The translations under genes were made by a program, and so were the position numbers. 64,000 nt of DNA, taken from contig JACGCN010000004.1 of NCBI GenBank assembly GCA_014905825.1, forward strand, positions 434,001-498,000, read 5' to 3'. Shown here piece by piece: positions 8,751 to 21,144 of this stretch (position 1 is the stretch's first letter; each line of letters starts with the position of its first letter). The notes beneath the pieces are model-generated. The model was not told the origin of the DNA. It did no database searches and saw only the letters and a program-made list of their open reading frames with translations. The DNA comes from Lyophyllum atratum. Its lineage: Eukaryota; Basidiomycota; Agaricomycetes; Agaricales; Lyophyllaceae.

Positions 8751-11700
8751 ATGTCACACCGCGTGCCTTCTCGCTCGCGCCCACCGTCAGCGACGGCGAG
8801 CAACAGGTCTCAGAACGCGATGGACCACAATCAAGGCTGGCAGCGCCCTTATTATCCCAACCAATCTCCAAATCGACAACAGGATGCCCCATTATCGAGA
8901 GTAGCTGCAAATTCAGCCCAGGATGCACAGGAGTTGCTTGCAGTGTACCCAATGGCGTCGGCGAATCCAACAAACCATGGTGAATACAGATATTCTCTGC
9001 CTTGAATCGCGTTTTGACTGACAGTTAAACAGTGGCCAGGCACTTAGACAGCATGACTCTCACCACTCAGCCGCCGTCATTTGCTCAGCCGAACTATTAT
9101 GTGGTCCAGGGGGCTGCGTGTCCTCAAGGAAATCCGCCGCCGCCGTACACTGAATATGCTCAAGAAACATCCTATCTCGGCTCATCGCAGGGCAATAGCA
9201 ATAATTCCAGCTGGTGGAGTCAGACGAGAGATGACGCCGTGAGGCTTTTGGGGGACCAGTCCGGCTCGTATGTAATATGTGGTTCATCGTGTCTTTCGTG
9301 CTAAATTACAATGTCAGATCGTATTCGTATCAGGAACCTGCGAATTGGGCTCCAATGCATTCGCATCGGTCGAATTTCCAGACCAACCCGTTTGCTCAGT
9401 CTCTGTTTCAACAAACCGCCCCAAGCAACGCTTACCCTACGCCACCACCGCCAGGAATCACCAATTCATCGTCTTCTCTTGCATTCGCCCTTGGCAGGCC
9501 ACCGCCGCCACCTCCCAAGGTATATCCACCGGGAGAATCTCAAGCATTTTTCGACAACTTCCTGGAGCAAAAGTCTCGTGAATTAGCCGCATCCCGTCGT
9601 CCGGCTACACCACCTCCAAAACCTACTCCTGCTGTTGTGCAGGAGAGCCCAGATCCTCTGGCGCTTCAATCAGGATTTCCGGTTGTCACGCCTCGCAAGC
9701 GAAAGGTGTTCGTGCAGCTCGATTCCCCAGCCGTAAAACGCATGCAATCTGTACAGTCATTCCACTCCCAGTCCACTACTCCGCGTACACCGGCCCATGT
9801 AGCGTCGAAGGCACAGACCACTCCTACTCAGACTACAAGCACACCCCGACGACAGATGGCGTATGTAGCTGTTCCCCCTAACCCATGGTTGACTCCGACT
9901 TCTTCACGCAAGGGCTCGGTCACGCAATTGTCTGAGAAACGTCTTGGAAAGATGAAGAGCGACGACACCCCTGACCTGGGAGGTTATGGGTCCGACGATG
10001 ACGATGGTGCCTATAGCCCTTCCCGTACTAACGATACTGTCAAGAGTTCCGCCCGGCGCACCGGCGATCGCGATGATCGTGGTAAGGGCAGCCTTCAATT
10101 CTTGCTGTTCATATACTGAGTGTGTCCCTCTAGCACCCCTCGAAAAACTCACTTCTCTCATCGAAGACGTATTCGAAGCAGAGGACGCCCTACCATCAGA
10201 TGTTGACCTCTCTGACCTTCCCTCGGATTTCTTTTCTGCCCTCACAACTACAGATGCTACGCGTCCGCTTCTCGCCGCCACCATCATCCGCAAACTGACC
10301 AAGTACATTGGGCATGTGGCACGACCCATGAAGCGGGTCCGTGCAGGCGTGCAGAACACGCCAAGGGGAAAGGGGCGGATGGCGGAGGTGGATACACAAA
10401 TGCTTTCGCGCCTTCTCAAGGTGCTGGAACGGAATGTAAGGGCGGGGGAGGATGTAGATCCGTTCCGATACGCTGCGCCTCCGCGCCCTGCCAGCGCGTC
10501 GCCCAACAAGAAGAGCCCTAAGAAACCTGCGCGTGGGAAGCGTCGCTCCAAGTCGAGGACTCCGGGAGGCTCGGGTGGTGAGGGCGATGCAGAGGAGGGC
10601 GGGAATGAGCGTGCTGTTCCTGGAGATGCAGTGGCGGAGCTGACAGAGGCGGACTTTGAGAAGCTTGGGAGGGCATTGGAGGTTGCCAGAGATAGCATCG
10701 TTGCTGCCGACTGCTGTATAGCGCTTCTCGCGAGTGACAGGCTCACGAAACAAGTTGGTCTTTTCAATGATATATGGCTTGGATCCTCTTCTGACTTTTT
10801 CTGGAATCGGCAGCTGTACTCTGAAGAACTCATCACCGCATGTTTGAGCACAATCAAGAATCAACTCACGAAGATTATCTACCCTTTCGTTGAAGCTTCC
10901 ACAGACCTTGGTCCAAACACCAACATCAACTCCAGTCTAGCTGGGAGTATCAGCCCTCTCTTGCATCATCTCGTATTGCACTCGTCTCCAACAGCTCAGG
11001 CCCACCGCCGTCAGCTTTGCGAGACCTTCCAGGCGCTTTCTGCTGTCCTTCCTCGCATCAATAGCCTAGTAAATGCGGAGAGCGTTGCGATGAGCGACGC
11101 AATCATCATCCAGGCCGTCTATATCGCAATCGGCCCCTTTTTTGTGGTGGAGAGCGGTGGCGGGGATGGCGAGGCCGCCGGTGGAAGAAAGAAGGGAGGC
11201 GATGTGGGGAGCGTTGTTCTCAAGACGTTTGGGAAGAGTGCTATGAGGGGTTTGAGGCTCGATGCATTGGCTTTGATCAGGAGTGTGAGTTCGTGTTTTC
11301 GTCCGACTTCGTGTGTGGCTAGTTTCTATGCAGCTTTGATTGATTTGTTCCCTTCGTTTCTGTGGGGTTGTCGATGTAGATTTTTGCCAACCACGAAGAT
11401 CAGAGGTCATGGATTATTGAAGAGATCTTGAGCTCTTTGATTAAGCTCTCAGATACGAAGCAGAAGGCTGGGCAATTCCGGTATGGCTTTTACTACGTCT
11501 TCTTTGCGATGTGTTTCAACAGATTTTCCTTGCTTATAGCCTTCGAGACGGTCGGTCAATCCGCACTGTATCTGCACTGCTGCTGCAGCTTGTACAGACA
11601 TCGGCACATGATGTGCGGATAGAGGCAAGAAAGATCGATAAGGCTCGCCAGAGTCGGTTCGCACTGAGAAGGCAGGAGAGTTTGACTGAGTCTCAGGCGA

Positions 11701-14700
11701 ACCTGGTGCCACCTGAACCTTTCCTGGACGAGAACGATTTTGAGGTACCTAGGATCTATTGGAAGTCGAATTTCATGGTTTTGATCATATTGAGATAGGA
11801 AATCAACCTCTATGGCTCAGGTCTAGATTCTGCCACGAAGGCCGCCAAGACCATCATTCTGTTTTTGACCCAGAGGTTCGTCATCCATGATTTTACTTCT
11901 CCACATATGTGATTGAATTGTTGTCATGCATAGATCGGGTAAAGGAAAGGCTACCAAGAACTCGAACGAGGCGGAGTACCGTACTATCTTCGACAACCTC
12001 ATCTCGGACCTTCTTGCCGTTCTTTATTGGCCCGAATGGCCTGCAGCGAGTCTTCTTCTTAGTATTGCGTGTAAATTCATGGTAGCCATATTTTGTTTTT
12101 CTGGCCATCCTCGACTTTTTGATGACGGGGACATGGTTCGCAGGTCTCTTCACTGGATGATGTCAAAACAAGCCAAACGGACAATAACGCCGCGAAAACG
12201 ATTGCCCTCGATCACCTTGGGGTGATCGCTGCGCGTATTCGATCAAGCATGCTCAAGGTCCAGAGTGATCGAGGCGAATCGGGAGCAAAGCTTAAAACGT
12301 TGAATCCATTCGACGAGGTATTAACGCTGTCGCTCCGGGATCTAGAAATGCCCTGATCGTGTATCTGCAGATTGTGTCAACCGTCAACGTGAGGGAATTG
12401 GACAAACTTCTCGCCGCCCATAGAGACATTGCAGCTCACTTGTGTAAACGTTCCTCCGAGGATCAGGCTTGCGATGTAAGATTATTCCATGAAATCTATA
12501 TGAAGAGCCCTGTTAACATGTTGCTACTTGATCCTCAGGGTGCTCGCGAACTTACCGCAGCTACGTTAGGCCAGGAGTTAGCGGCAGGCCTAAAGCAAGT
12601 TAATGCATGGATTGCGGATCCTGATGGGGACGAGGATCTCAACCTGAAGGACCAGTCGAAGCTTGAGCCCTTCGGGCAGAGAGTCAAAAATGCTTTGAGG
12701 GACGTCTGGAAGGAGCCTGCGACAGATGTCTTTGACATTGGGTACGCCAAACACTCTCGCTTCGTTTCCTTGCTGATTGGTGCTTCTAAATCTACAGGTC
12801 TCAAGAGGAAGTCGTTCGTATAGATCGACTCGCGGAGGAAGTGGGGACAATTCAGAGTTTGAGGAACTCGTTCCAGCCCATCTTGACGATCATCCTGATG
12901 GCACTCGATGCTCCTCCTATTTTCATGCGCACCAAGGCTCTACGTGCATTAGGGCAGATTGTAACTAGTGATGCCACCATTCTGTCTACGGTACGGAGGA
13001 CGCATGTTGTCCATGGTCTCGCCAAAACTCAAAACTTCCCCGCAGCCTAACGTCCGTCGTTCCATCGAAAGCCATCTTCTCGACAGCTCGCCTGCCGTTC
13101 GCGATGCAGCTGTTGAGTTGATCGGTAAATACATGATAGACTCACCCGAGGTCGCTGGTGATTACTACCAGAAGATCGCAGATCGTATCGCTGTAGGTCC
13201 CTATTGACTTGCGTAGTATCCCCATCACTCACTCTTTCATAGGATACGGGCCTCAGCGTCAGGAAACGCGTCATCAAGCTACTCAAATCATTCTACAGCG
13301 TTACAGAGGATACCACCCGTCGTATTGACATCGCCACACGCATCGTGCTTCGTATGCTCGATGAGGACGAAACTGTCAGGGATCTGGCGATCAAGACCAT
13401 CGAGGAACTTTGGTTTCCTGCTGCCGCTTTACCGTCGGCTATGAAGTCGCGGACAGCCGCATCAGCAAACGCTCACGATAAAGCTCCGCTACTCACCAAA
13501 GTTGCCGTTATCATGGGAACATCAGCCAACTTCAAAGATCGTCAATCGCCACTTGAAGACTTGCTGCATAAGCTCATGGTGGAGAAGAACGGCTCCGAAG
13601 CTACAACCCTACATGCGCGTTATACCGAGATTTGTGAGACGTTGATTGATGGGTTGGTCGACGCCTCTGACTTGCCTGGCTTTGTATGTGCATATATTCT
13701 TTATCTGTCAATTTCTTACCATTTGCATACCTACAGACTGTTATCAATTGCGTCAGGACGATTCACTTATTCACATCAGCGTACCCAGCAATTCTGTCTG
13801 GTTCCAACGCTTCCACTCTCTTGCCGTACTTGAAAAATGCGACAACGGTATTTACCTGATATAACTTCCACGCCTAATCTTGCTTACGATCCTTTTGTTT
13901 GTAGCAAGAGGGACAAGCGACTTCTGATTACCTTCTCAAGATCTTTAGAGTGTCGATTCCTCACATGCCCAAAACGGCAGCGAAGTTCGCCCAGGAACTT
14001 CAGACAGCGCTCCAGCCGATGATCATCAAGCCTAGTGGAGGTGGTGTGCAGGTCAGCGGTGAAGGGAAACCGTTCGCGAATCCAGCTGACTTTCTTCGCT
14101 TATGTTAGGTCTTGCAAGAAACCGTTGCGTGTATGTGTATCGTGGTGCAGCACCTGACACATGACTTCACCCGACTGGTGAATCTCCTGAAGTCGTGCAA
14201 TGGTACGCCAGGTCATACAAGGTAGTCATATGATACTAATTTCTATTTTAGCCCGCCTTCAAGAACACATGAAACGTTCGCTTTCGAACGAGATGTCCGC
14301 TGGCGAAATTCGAGCTCTGTCTATCCTCATATTCATTGTAGCATTGCTGGGCGAACATTGCAACTTCGACAACGTTCGGAGGGATCATCCTGGTACGCCT
14401 TTTCGGATCTGGTCATGCTTCGCTTCTGAATTCTTTGGCAGAACTTGAGGCCGACATCAACAGGATCTCTCAGGTAACTCAGCCACGATTGAGCAAGGGG
14501 TCATAACAACTGACTTTCCCCAGGGCTCAATCGTGGAGCATATATACGATAGCCTTTTACAGCTTTATGAGAAATACGACATCGCATCACTTCGAGGGCG
14601 AATTCTCCAATGTCTTGGTGAGCTAAATCACACTATGAACATCCCATGCACCAGATTGACACCACAATTTCTCAGGTTTCCTGTTCCGTGCTCAACCAAC

Positions 14701-16411
14701 GTTGATGACCAAGGAGCGCTCCTCAACGATCATGGATGTTATATTCGCCTCTCCAGAAGAAGAAGGACGCGGTCGTTTGCTGAAAATCATGCAAGACTTT
14801 CTTGTATCTGAAGCAGCAAAGCATTCCGCAAAAGAAAAGGGTGAGTCAACTGCCTTTGTCCCGTTACGCCATACTCACTTTCATGTAGAAGTGGTCAAGG
14901 CGAAAGGCAAACCTACTGACGTCAATATGGATGAGTTGGTCGGCAACACCGACGGATTTGCGGATTCCGGGTATGCTCCCTCATAGTCCACCAGTCAACG
15001 TGAGATTCACTACTTTCAACAGTGTCAGTTCTGCCATCGTACAGCGTTATCTCGGACCTATTTTAGAGGCTGCGCTTTCCCAAAACTCGCAGATCCAAGC
15101 AACTGCGATCGATGTCCTAAGCTTCACCATTAAACAAGGCTTGGCTCACCCTTTACAGGTATGTACATCTCGCGACTTTTTCTGCGTCCATTAGCTGACG
15201 CTTCGACACAGTCCTTCCCCGTCATTGTAGCTTTAGAAACCAGCCCCGTCCCCAACCTATACAACCGAGCAAGCGCTCTCCACGCGGTGCTGCACGGGAA
15301 GCATTCGTCGCTGCTCAACACACGATACACCATCAGTGCCCGGGCGTCTTTTGACTATCAGAAGAAAGTCACCTCTGGCCCTGTTCGAGGTAAGGACTTG
15401 TCCCTTCGCTTATCTTATTTTCCGTTCAGCTTCTTTGTAAAGGTTTCCGTATGCAACCAACTCCGATTGCACTTTTGCAACGCTGGTATTCTCTTGTGAG
15501 AGAAAAGCGACCCGCTCGACAGGACTTCCTCAAGGCCTTAGCGAAGGTTTTCGAAGAGAATAAGACAAGCCAGGTCACTCAGGTTGGTACCACCCTCTCC
15601 GCAGTGCCTCGTGTTACTTACGATGCGACAGGATGATGTGGACTTTACGCGATACATGGCTGAAAACTTTTCAGCCTTCGATTATAAGACTCAAGAAGAA
15701 GTCTTCACTGTGATCAAGTATCTTACGTCGGTGCTTTCTACGACTGGGATGCAGCTACTCGAGATAATCTCTCCTTCGCACCTTTTAACACATCTTCATA
15801 CCACATCGCAACCAGCGTCGGCGCCTGTGCCCGAAGCAACTGTAAGTATCAACCTCGTACTATGGGAAATCATGCTTACATATCATAAAGGATGCAATGG
15901 ATGGTGTTATCGAAACAAATCGTGAGCGTGTTTCTGTCCTTTCATACTCGTCTCTGATCAATTATTCAGCTATTCCTCCTCCTGCTTCCGACCTCCAGGA
16001 AAGGATTTCCCTCATGAGGAGCTCAGTCATTATCGCGATGGTCATGCTTCTCAAGGCTCATCTCAAGACGCTGTATTCCTTATCGGAAGAGTACGTTTCT
16101 TCCATGTTCTACTTAACAGGGCTTGACTGACCTTGCTCCTCCAGAAAATGTAGCAAATTCCTTCTGGGAAAGAAGAGTGCTATTGGCGATAAGCCTGCAA
16201 TGAAACGACACGAAAAGCCAATCTCCTGGGATCGCCTACCGTTTGTTACGGCTCCTATCATGACTACAGAGGATGTTGAAGCCCAAAAAGCTCGGGTATG
16301 TGGATGTCTTGCCCCTCGTGTACATGGCGTCTGATGTGTCCTCAAACCCAGTTCCTTGACATATGGAATGAAGATGGGCTGACTGCAGAGCCTGAAGACG
16401 AATTTCTTTGA
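8751..16411 (+). CDS. SCC2: Cohesin loader SCC2 / NIPBL / Mis4 homologue
   Basis: SCC2 acts with SCC4 to load cohesin onto chromatin and to stimulate cohesin ATPase activity in the nucleus. The start [16 protein letters not shown] is at 8751. A long disordered N-terminus follows, rich in Pro, Gln and Ser with poly-Pro runs (about 9430-9620) and nuclear-localisation-like TPRKRKVF (about 9690). The conserved body starts around 10150 ([20 protein letters not shown]). Diagnostic HEAT-repeat segments are [20 protein letters not shown] at 11407-11467, [17 protein letters not shown] near 12930 and [20 protein letters not shown] near 13095, followed by [17 protein letters not shown] near 13245. The C-terminal Nipped-B region includes [20 protein letters not shown] (15050) and [19 protein letters not shown] (15260). 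The stop is at 16409-16411 after AEPEDEFL. About 20 short introns are needed. This is the largest gene of the window and converges with the Sec14-like gene. Confidence 0.9.
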
Positions 16412-16712
16412 CCTGTTCACTTTCTTGACACCTTGATCCTGTGCTCTCATTCACGTACTACATTGCTCCCGTTCTGGCGTCCCACTGCTGCTCACATCAT
16501 CCTTGAACTTTCTATCATTATTGGCAAACATTTTTCACTTGTTGTCTTCATAGCGGTGCGATGGCATTAGATTACCCCAAGCCCTAGTTGTCTGTAATAT
16601 ACTCTACCCATAATTCGTCAATCCAGTATGCTATCTAGAAGAGCCTTTACGAGAGTCTTCCACTGGAAGACTAAGGCTATCTATACATCCTAATGCAGCA
16701 GAAAAGAGAGGA
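16412..16712. other. Shared 3' intergenic region of SCC2 and the Sec14-like gene
   Basis: The two genes converge here with about 300 bp between stop codons, which will hold both 3' UTRs. I see no other element. Confidence 0.5.
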
Positions 16713-17900
16713 CTACGTAGGCTTCGATATCGTCCCGTCGACGAATATCATTGGCCCTTCGGGCATCTCCTTGAGGACAGCTTTCGCGTCGTCGTCTAGG
16801 CTCGGCTCATCGTCGAATTTCCATTCTAGTTCGCCTCCGTACTGCTTAGGAAGATTACGGGCGTCTACGAGATCACGCAGCTTGGGTCCTGGGTCCTTCC
16901 CGAGAACGTGGATCTTGTGTCGCGTGCCTTCATCGAACCAACCCTATGGACATGATCAGAGGGTCAATATTAGATCAGCAAGGAGGAGGAAGCGCCAGAG
17001 AGATAGATGGTACTCCTTACCTTTATCCATCCCCAGATGGTTGGGAAGAAGGACGGAGAGTTGACGATGGCGATGGTGCTGAGCGTTTCGGGGTAATTCG
17101 CTGTGGCTAGCCGGGACGCCTCCTGCAGGTGGTTCCGGAGGTGCCACATTGAGCTGATGGAGACGCCTTCGAGGTCGATGATGGTGGATGTGGAGGAGAT
17201 GGGGGTCGATTGGCTTGGGTGAGGGAGGTGGGAGCAGAGGGGGAACGCGAAGCGGACCATGGTCTCGTAGAGGGCGACTCTGCAGGAATGAGCTAGATCT
17301 AGCCTGTCGATGAATGTCGGGAGATGGTACTCACATGCGCTGGTATCGCCGCTCCAGGGGTACTGCATCCAATTCCTTCTGTAGGGGAGCCAGTGATGCT
17401 AGGCGATATACGTACAGCGGCAAGCCGTTCTGATTATTCCGTCGAAAGGCGGTGTTAGTTCAACCGCCAGGAAAGGCCCAATCCAGCACACCAACGCGCC
17501 TTATCTCTCCTGCCAGTCCAACGCGGATAAAAGCGCTTGGCGCTATGGAACTCGACGGGATCGAAGGTGTTGTACAGGTTATCAACGTCGTGTTCTTTCC
17601 GCCATTTCTCGGTGTCCGAGAATTGTTTCTCTGCAGCTCCGGGCACGAATCCTCTAGCTCTTAAAAACCGCCTGGAAGCATCATTAGAAGGTGGGATACA
17701 TGTGCGATCAAGAGTAATGCTCACAGGAGAGTAGGCTCATCATGTGAAGCGTTGGAGAGGTCCGTTGGAGGCGTGTAAAGCTTGGCTTTGGCGAGATTTG
17801 TCTTGAAAGTCTCAAGGGCTTCTTGCTGCGCTGCTGAAAGGTGACCCAGGTGGCCCGAGAAGAAGTCATACTGACTAGCAGCGAGAGGAGTAGCGACCAT
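16713..17900 (-). CDS. CRAL-TRIO (Sec14-like) phosphatidylinositol transfer protein
   Basis: Sec14-like proteins bind and exchange phosphatidylinositol and phosphatidylcholine between membranes and couple lipid metabolism to Golgi traffic. The start MVATPLAASQYDFFSGHLGH is at 17900. The CRAL-TRIO N-terminal helix region reads RFLRARGFVPGAAEKQFSDT and WRKEHDVDNLYNTFDP. The lipid-binding lobe follows: NGLPLYVYRLASL, the hallmark IDLEGVSISSMWHLRNHLQ, NYPETLSTIAIVNSPSFFPT, IWGWIK and GWFDEGTRHKIHVLGKDPG, then LPKQYGGELEWKFDDEPS. It ends in GPMIFVDGTISKPT with the stop at 16713-16715. About four introns fit. The domain order and the LPKQYGGE motif are typical of the family. The protein has no membrane segment, so it is probably cytosolic or peripheral. 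It is transcribed towards SCC2. Confidence 0.85.
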
Positions 17901-18446
17901 GCTCGGTGGGTTGCAGCAGACTGAGCCGATCCGGTGTCCGCGGCACGATCATGGATGTCGGTCAGTCCTTTTCCCCATCAACCACCATCATCAACGCACC
18001 GCCGCATCGAGGAGCACATGATAGTAGAAATGGGGAAAGCAAGCGCATGGGCAAGCAAAAACATGCCAGCCAGCTTTTTTCCGGAGCTGAGGGGACAGGA
18101 GAGATCAACCTTGAACTCCTCTACGTAAATATCCCCTTCGAGGCTCGATATAGAGAAAGATAAGATCTGAAGAACATGCTTCATTCCAAGCCAAACCAGT
18201 TTGCTGCACCTGCTATGGTGCATTATCCTCTTATAATGAAATCAGAGACCGTATTGTGCTGGTCAGTAGGGTACAGTAACGTCATTATATACAGCAGACC
18301 TATTACATTACATATCAGATCTGCCTCAAGGCAGTGGAGTACATACGGGTCATGAAAGCATCTATAGGACCGTGGACACCACGGATTATCACGGGAAGCC
18401 TGAGTGCTACTATCGATCGCACAGTAAGTCTAAAAGAACCAAAGTG
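17901..18446. other. Intergenic region between the Sec14-like and MFS genes
   Basis: It holds the promoter of the Sec14-like gene and the 3' UTR of the MFS gene, both on the minus strand. Short frames present here lack recognisable motifs. Confidence 0.5.
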
Positions 18447-20762
18447 TCAATATTTGCCGGCGTTGAATGCTTCTCGCTGCTCGGCCATTCTACGCCAGTT
18501 CTGTCCACGCCACGAGACGAGAAGGATCAGGACCCCGCTGGTCAGCATGAGTCCAGCCCAAATGGTGTATGTCCAGCCTGTATCACGACAATAAGTCAGA
18601 ACCAATAGCTGGAGAGATCAGGAGATCATAGTTACCGTCCCCCAGGCCGTCCTAACCAAATCCAGAATAATATAGAATGCGTTAAGACTTGCTATGGTGG
18701 TAGCCTTGAGCACTCACCTGAAGTGGAACAGCGACTTCCGTCGCCACAAAAGCCGAGATGCCGCGGAACGCGCTGTTAGTCGCGACCGCGGAAGAGGAGC
18801 GACCAGTATTCGCGTCTACGATATATGCGAGGGTACTGGAGTATGTCCATCTGAATTATACCTATGAAAAACCCAGAAACACAGTTACATGAGGCGGCGA
18901 ACGCACATCGAGAAGAAACCACAGCAGAACAACATAATGCAAATCGCTGAGACGTGCACTCGTTCTTCGCAGATCCATCCAAATGCTAGCACGCATGGAG
19001 GGAGTAAGAAGATACTATATATTGCGCTCTTTAGACGCATCTGCGTACCCATGTTAGAACAAGTTTTAATCAAGAAATCGAGTTTTATTTACCTCCGGGT
19101 AGCTGATATTGCCGTTTGCTGCTTTCAGCCGAGCGAGTTCATGGTCAGACCAGCGCCCCCCGAGGATACTGCCAGCGACTGAGCCTAGGGTCCTCGTCAG
19201 AGTCGCGAAGAATATGGGGACAAAGAGTCACTCACCAAGCCCATATGCCACTAACACGAGCCCGATGGTAAGTGCGTTGTAATTATATTTGCTGCTAAGA
19301 GTTCTAGCGGAAGTGTAGGCGATAAGGAAGCCGAAAGCAAACAGGAGGCCTAGAGAGACGCGTTGAGCAGACCAACACCGCGACCATCGGCTTCACCTAC
19401 CGGAGGCAAATAGAATGGTGACATTGTTCCATCGACGTAAGACCAGAACGAGCGGCTTTAACGGATTAACGTCTCTAAGAGAAAGAGTCATGCTAATCGC
19501 CGTACCCGCCGGTGTCACATTTTTTTCCGGGTCGATGTTTTCTGCCGTCTTCTCAGGGCTGCATTTGACATCGCTGTCGGCAACTGCGGCATGTGCTCCC
19601 GCATCCCGAAGCCTCTGTTTAATGACGTTCTGATATGTCAGACTGCGCTCTTGCCGGAACGTATCATTGAAGAACAGGATGAAGGACAAGCAGATTATGC
19701 CTGCGACTATCGCGAGGAACCAGAAAATTGCGCGCCAGCGTAGACCTGTGGTGAGTAAGCCCCCCAATATGGGCCCTACTGACTGAGAGATGATGAGCAT
19801 AGAGGATGGACGCGTGCGTGAATGAGTTGCTCACTGGCCCTAGCAAAGGTGCGATGTAATAAATGCCCATCTAGAAAAGTTAAGCTTGTAACAGATAGGA
19901 AACAGAGAATATGGGGTTCTTCCTGCGGTTACCTTTGTGCCTCGCTCCGCAGGCTCAAAAATATCAGCAAGTGTAGCAGCACCGATTGTGATGACGGCGC
20001 TCGATCTGATAGAGGGAGATAAGCATGCATCATTTCCGTTGTGTGGATCACGAACCCTGCGGCTTGAAGAGCGCGAAAACCGATAACCCTGGTACGAAGT
20101 TCATATCAATATCCAAGGGGTAGGATTGAGTACTCACAGTTCTATGTTTCTACTGAGAGCGACAACGATGGACCCAACGGTAAATAGGGCAAGCGACACA
20201 AGATAGACCAGCTATCCGTCACGGTGTATCATGAGACTGAGTACGCGGTGATACTAGATAGAAGGCACACCTTGCGACCTTTGACTTCGCTGATCGCGCT
20301 CCACACCAGAGGCATCAAGCCCTGGACGAGAATGAAGATAGATATGCTCAAACTAAATTGAGAGCTTGTGGCAGGCAGGTCGACCTCCATCTGTTCCACA
20401 GCCGCTATACACCATACGACAGCAATCAATTCGCGATGAACGTTTCATGCAATGTTCTACTCACGGTTCTGAATACTCCCGGCAAGCCCAGCAATCATGG
20501 ACGCTGATGATATCAAGGCTAAACTGACGTTCTACGAGAGACATGTCTATCATGAGGCTACCGCGAAAGAAGGTGGAAGAAAGGCGAGAACCTTTCGCAC
20601 GAAGGACCATGCTCTGGGGTCATTGTTGACGGGCATATGCTCAATATCAAGGGGGACGACCTGGGAAACAGGAGCCATGGTAGAATCTGCCGGTAATGCC
20701 GATGCAGTCGCGTGCACCGGCGCATGGTCTAGAGAGGAGGAAGACCGTGATGAATGAGACAT
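18447..20762 (-). CDS. MFS transporter, DHA1 (drug:H+ antiporter) type
   Basis: This is a proton-coupled exporter of small molecules of the DHA1 branch, to which yeast Aqr1/Qdr and Tpo1 belong; its substrate cannot be told from sequence. The start MSHSSRSSSSLDHAPVH is at 20762. A Ser-rich cytoplasmic N-terminus is followed by EQMEVDLPATSSQFSLSIS and the loop 2-3 motif A WSAISEVKGRK (about 20280-20310). Next come LVYLVSLALFTVGSIVVALS, the motif C-like region IGGLLTTGLRWRAIFWFL-type sequence (about 19740), and a long hydrophilic central loop with many Ala/Glu (about 19510-19650). The second half gives GFLIAYTSARTLSSKYNYNA, SVAGSILGGRWSDHELARLK, SSTLAYIVDANTGRSSSAVA and a final helix before EAFNAGKY, with the stop at 18447. 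Nine or more introns are implied. The gene lies head-to-tail downstream of RRP6. Confidence 0.85.
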
Positions 20763-21144
20763 GGAGAGGTTTTGAAATATACCGGGGCCGCGGTGCAGCT
20801 ATTATAATACATGCTCAACGAAGATGTGGACTTTTATAGGGCTGAAATAAATCGCAGCGTGCGCGCATGGACGAAGATGAAAAGAAAGATTCACATTCCG
20901 AAGTTCCGAAATCATCTCTGCCTTCCTGTTGGTCCATCACATGCACACGACACGGCAAGGTTACCGGCGGCCCGAATGAAACTGATGGTACCCTCCATGA
21001 ATATAGCGTCATATGTATCGTCCTCGTTTCTTGATAATGTACCCCGTTTCCACAAGTAAGGTAATCTCGTCCGGACAGCGGAACAAGGAACAACCGAGGC
21101 AAAAGAGACGAGAATCACCAGACCCAGTCTTGCTTCGTAGTTTA
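20763..21144. other. Upstream region of the MFS gene / 3' end of RRP6
   Basis: About 380 bp lie between two minus-strand genes. It should hold the MFS promoter and the RRP6 terminator. I see no distinct motif or extra gene. Confidence 0.45.

Noticed and set aside
9904..10857. 317-codon minus-strand frame inside SCC2
   Set aside because: Antisense shadow of the conserved SCC2 exon; Ser/Ala/Arg-rich without motifs.
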